9,907 nucleotides of DNA from JALYOK01 sp031419835 (GTDB lineage: Bacteria; Pseudomonadota; Gammaproteobacteria; Burkholderiales; JALYOK01): assembly GCA_031419835.1 (NCBI GenBank), contig JANOLP010000025.1, positions 1-9,907 on the forward strand, written 5' to 3'. The translations under genes were made by a program, and so were the position numbers. Under the pieces are notes generated by a model that made no database searches, had not been told where the DNA came from, and saw only the letters and a list, made by a program, of their open reading frames with translations. This document shows positions 7,220 to 9,907 of the stretch, piece by piece. Numbering within the stretch: the stretch's first letter is position 1; the number at the start of each line of letters is the position of its first letter.

Positions 7220-9106
7220 TTAAGGCGACAAACCGTAACCCACCAACGTATTCCTAATCGCTTCTGTTTCCGGCGAAGGCTTCACGCTGAGCACAATCGA
7301 TAGCATATCGCGACAGCGCCGATATACATTCAAGCCTTCCGCCGGTTCGCCATTTTCTCGATGGCATACCATCAGCCGCCGATACAGTGGCTCGGCCAAA
7401 TTATCGAGTTCCAACGCTCTGGAATACAGTGCAATCGCTTGCGCCCAATGCTGTCCGTGTTCGAGTTGCGTGCCTAGCTGCGCCACGGCGCGGGTGAATT
7501 TTGCGTTAATCTTATCGCGGGCCGAAATCGCCCACGATTCTTGCGACTCTTGTTCCAGAAAATGGCCGGCGTAGAGCCGCAACAATTCTTTCGAAAAACT
7601 TTCCACTGCAGCGGATTCCGTTGTGCACTCTGCAGAATCAAGCAATCGTTCGAATTCCCACACATCGAGCCAGCACTTGCCGCTATCGAGGGAAAGTTTT
7701 CCTTCGGAAAGTAGGACCGCGCCGTCGATACCAATGAGTTTTCGCAATCGATAAAGCGTGCTGTCGAAAGACGCTTGAGCCGCATCTCCTTCCGCATCGG
7801 GCCATAGCATTTCGATCAACGCGCTCGTCTCGACACCTTTGCCGCCGGATGCAACCAAAAGCTTAAGCAAATCCAGCGGCCGTTTCTGCACTTTACGACT
7901 GAGCGCGAGCGGCTTGCCGTCGCACAGTAATGCGAACTGCCCGAGCGTATAAATTTTAAGCGGCCGTGATGGCGCATCTAATTTCGGTGATTCGGATTTC
8001 GCTCGCAAGACACAATAGGCAACCACCGGCCGCGCGAAGCCTTTTAAATCGACTTGCCCGATATCCTCGGTTTCGACTACGGATTCGACCAACTCAAAAA
8101 CCGCAACGCTTACCAAAATTTGCCCACGTTGCGCGACGCTGCAAAGCCGCGCAGCGAGATTGGTCACACGGCCGATTACGCCGTACCCGATGCGGGTTTC
8201 GTACCCGATCATGCCGATCGTCGCATAACCATGCGCGATGCCGATGCTTAGCGCGATATCGTGGCCGCGCTTGATCCACGCGGTCATCAGTTCGCCGAAG
8301 CGCTGCTGCATGTCGAGCGCCATGCGTACCGCATGAATGGCGGGGTCTTCAACGATCACCGGATCATTGAAAATTACCATCATGGAATCACCGGCGAATT
8401 GCTCCAACGTTCCGTGGTATGAATCGATTAATCGACCCATCTCACCGTGATAGGTGCGCAGCAATCCCATCACTTCTTCCGGCTCGCAGGTGTCCGCGAA
8501 AGCCGTAAATCCTCTCAAGTCCAAGAAAACAACCGTCACCTCGCGGCGGCGTGTTTTCAGCGGGTCATCCAGATCTCCGGACACGATGCGCTCGGCCAGT
8601 TGCGGCGCGAAGAATCGCTTCAATTGGCCGAGGCGCTCCAGTTCGCCCACTTGCTCCTGCACGCGTTGCGCCAACCCGGTGTTCAGCACCGCAAGTTCGG
8701 CGGCTTGTTGTTGCACCGTGTCGTTGAAACTCTTAATGCGCAGCAGCGATTTCACCCGCGCCAATAATTCGGGGCGGTTGATCGGCTTGCTGAGAAAATC
8801 GTCGGCACCGGCCTGAAGACCCTTGATGCGCTCTTGCGTGGGATCGAGTGATGTGACCATCACCACCGGCAAAATTCCGTTATCGGGATTAGCGCGAATC
8901 TGCTTGCAAACATCGTAACCGCTGATGCCCGGCATCATCACATCGAGCAACACCAAGTCCGGTTTAAGGCTCGCGATTTTCGCCAGCCCTTCTTCGCCGC
9001 TGGCCGCAGTCGCCGTGGCGTAACCTTGTGTTTCCAATAAATCTACCAGCAGCTTGCGGTTCGCCGCTGTATCGTCGACGACGAGAATCGTCGCGCGTTC
9101 GTTCAC
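7220..9106 (-). CDS. Receiver - class III nucleotide cyclase - SARP/BTAD transcriptional regulator fusion
   Basis: A soluble 628-residue regulator with three parts. Residues 5-122 are a phosphoreceiver domain: acidic pair Asp11/Asp12, phosphoacceptor Asp55 in LVLLDVMMPG, Thr85 and Lys107 in LSKP. A helical, probably coiled-coil linker (about 125-165) leads to a class III nucleotide cyclase (about 188-366) with metal-binding Asp196 (VVFLDLRGFTAF) and Asp240 (AGDSMMVIF) and catalytic Asn316 and Arg320 (VTNLAARLC). The base-recognition positions are unusual: Gln236 where adenylate cyclases have Lys, and Gly309 where they have Asp or Thr, so the nucleotide is uncertain. Residues about 382-478 resemble the winged-helix DNA-binding domain of OmpR/SARP regulators, and about 480-625 a BTAD helical-repeat domain ending SPETEAIRNTL. 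The start is GTG, overlapping the stop of the preceding receiver gene by 4 bases. The likely job is phosphorylation-controlled cyclic nucleotide synthesis, gene regulation, or both. Confidence 0.88.
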   Translation of the reverse strand: MNERATILVVDDTAANRKLLVDLLETQGYATATAASGEEGLAKIASLKPDLVLLDVMMPGISGYDVCKQIRANPDNGILPVVMVTSLDPTQERIKGLQAGADDFLSKPINRPELLARVKSLLRIKSFNDTVQQQAAELAVLNTGLAQRVQEQVGELERLGQLKRFFAPQLAERIVSGDLDDPLKTRRREVTVVFLDLRGFTAFADTCEPEEVMGLLRTYHGEMGRLIDSYHGTLEQFAGDSMMVIFNDPVIVEDPAIHAVRMALDMQQRFGELMTAWIKRGHDIALSIGIAHGYATIGMIGYETRIGYGVIGRVTNLAARLCSVAQRGQILVSVAVFELVESVVETEDIGQVDLKGFARPVVAYCVLRAKSESPKLDAPSRPLKIYTLGQFALLCDGKPLALSRKVQKRPLDLLKLLVASGGKGVETSALIEMLWPDAEGDAAQASFDSTLYRLRKLIGIDGAVLLSEGKLSLDSGKCWLDVWEFERLLDSAECTTESAAVESFSKELLRLYAGHFLEQESQESWAISARDKINAKFTRAVAQLGTQLEHGQHWAQAIALYSRALELDNLAEPLYRRLMVCHRENGEPAEGLNVYRRCRDMLSIVLSVKPSPETEAIRNTLVGYGLSP

Positions 9107-9486
9107 AGCGCTTTGGGCCGGTCGAGCAATTTTCGCATCTTGCCAAGGAGGGAGGCGACGCTGACCGGCTTGCGCTCCCAGTCGTCAAACCCGGCGGCGA
9201 TCAATTCTTTTTCCTGCCGATGCATCACCGAAGCCGTTACCGCAATCACCGGAATATCTGAAGTTTCCGCAGCGCCACGTAGAATTTTCAATGCATCGAT
9301 ACCGCTCATCCCAGGCAATTGAACGTCCATCAAAATCAGCGCCGGTCGTTCCTCACCAACCAAGCGCAATCCATCCTCCGCCGTTTCCGCTTCCTGCGAA
9401 CGATAACCTTTGAACTCCAACACGTCCCGCATCAATTTGCGGCTCGCGGGATCGTCCTCGACGACCAGTATCAATTCGTTGGACAT
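9103..9486 (-). CDS. Single-domain response regulator (CheY/DivK-like receiver)
   Basis: A stand-alone receiver domain of 127 residues with no output domain, which should pass or sink phosphoryl groups. It has the acidic pocket Asp11/Asp12 (VVEDDPAS), phosphoacceptor Asp54 in LILMDVQLPGMSG, Thr84 in IAVTAS and Lys106 in ERKP, so all the catalytic residues are present. An in-frame ATG at 9546 would add 20 residues, but the family begins at MSNELILVVEDD, so the ATG at 9486 is chosen; this overlaps the kinase gene by 16 bases. A weak GGTGG precedes it. The gene lies between the kinase and the cyclase regulator and overlaps both, so it probably belongs to the same pathway, either as an intermediate in a relay or as a competing phosphate acceptor. 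Confidence 0.9.
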   Translation of the reverse strand: MSNELILVVEDDPASRKLMRDVLEFKGYRSQEAETAEDGLRLVGEERPALILMDVQLPGMSGIDALKILRGAAETSDIPVIAVTASVMHRQEKELIAAGFDDWERKPVSVASLLGKMRKLLDRPKAL

Positions 9487-9907
9487 AATTGCGCCACCAT
9501 GTTGAAGGTAAATGTGGAACCCGCGCCCGGCTTGCTTTCCAGCCACATCTTGCCGCCATGCATTTCGACGAATTGCCGCGCCAAAGTAAGCCCAAGTCCG
9601 GTACCTTCGCGCTTGACCTTGTGACTACCACCCGCCTGCTGAAACGCTTCGAAAACTTTCTCCTGATATTCCTCGGCGATGCCGATGCCGGTATCGCCCA
9701 CCGACACTCGCAGTCCGTCGTTCGTTGCCTGAGCATTGACGAAAACGCTACCGCCGTCGGGTGTGAACTTCACCGCGTTGGACAGTAAATTCAGCAATAC
9801 TTGTTTGAACTTACGTTCGTCGCCGGTAAATTCATTAAGGCGCTTATCCAACTCTAACGTCAGCGTCACACCATGCCGCATAGCCCGTTCGAGAACCAAG
9901 GTCACGG
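9471..9907 (-). CDS. Sensor histidine kinase, C-terminal ATPase domain (partial, 5' end beyond the window)
   Basis: Only the last 145 or so codons are in the window; the reading frame is open to the edge, so the start and the sensor and His-phosphorylation domains lie outside. What is visible is a complete HATPase_c (GHKL) domain: N-box KQVLLNLLSNAVKFTP, G1 box DTGIGI, the F-box-like EKVFEAFQQ, and G2 box GTGLGL, then the usual VEMHGGKMWLESKPGAGSTF ending. This domain binds ATP to phosphorylate the conserved His. The protein ends just after the ATPase domain, with no attached receiver; the separate receiver gene that starts inside its last codons may serve instead. GTG at 9905 is an internal Val codon, not a start. 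The stimulus is unknown. Confidence 0.92.
   Translation of the reverse strand, partial: VTLVLERAMRHGVTLTLELDKRLNEFTGDERKFKQVLLNLLSNAVKFTPDGGSVFVNAQATNDGLRVSVGDTGIGIAEEYQEKVFEAFQQAGGSHKVKREGTGLGLTLARQFVEMHGGKMWLESKPGAGSTFTFNMVAQLCPTN

Overview
The window comes from a Gram-negative bacterium, most likely a proteobacterium of moderate GC content. The signs are a periplasmic solute-binding protein with a Sec signal peptide, a complete Liv-type ABC importer, and GC-rich hairpin repeats of a kind widespread in proteobacterial intergenic DNA. The species cannot be named from the sequence. Every gene I can support is on the minus strand, so transcription runs from high to low coordinates.

Right part (9907 to 7220): the 3' end of a signalling operon. 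It reads, in transcription order, the C-terminal ATPase domain of a sensor histidine kinase (cut by the window edge), a stand-alone CheY/DivK-like receiver protein, and a 628-residue protein joining a receiver, a class III nucleotide cyclase and a SARP/BTAD-type DNA-binding module. The genes overlap by 16 and 4 bases, which implies translational coupling. The receivers keep their phosphorylation residues. The cyclase keeps its metal-binding and catalytic residues but has unusual residues where the base is recognised. This three-part regulator is the most unusual object in the window. A large three-hairpin repeat follows its stop codon.

Middle and left (6956 to 147): a six-gene transport and activation cluster in the order livH, livM, livG, livF, an acyl-CoA synthetase (AMP-forming), and a livJ-type binding protein. 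The four transporter genes are packed with overlaps or a 2-base gap. A plausible sigma70-type promoter, a 7-bp dyad and a strong AGGAGG ribosome binding site lie before livH, which starts with TTG. The ligase sits 129 bases after livF if its shorter start is right. The binding-protein gene follows after 160 bases containing a second copy of the hairpin repeat.

How it may work together: the binding protein captures a substrate in the periplasm, LivH and LivM move it across the inner membrane, and LivG and LivF supply energy from ATP. The ligase would convert a carboxylic acid to its CoA thioester. A ligase inside a Liv cluster suggests the substrate may be a fatty, aromatic or other hydrophobic carboxylate rather than, or as well as, a branched-chain amino acid; this is inference. 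Nothing in the sequence shows that the signalling operon controls the transporter operon. The 146 bases at the left edge hold a strong imperfect hairpin, probably a terminator, and no gene.
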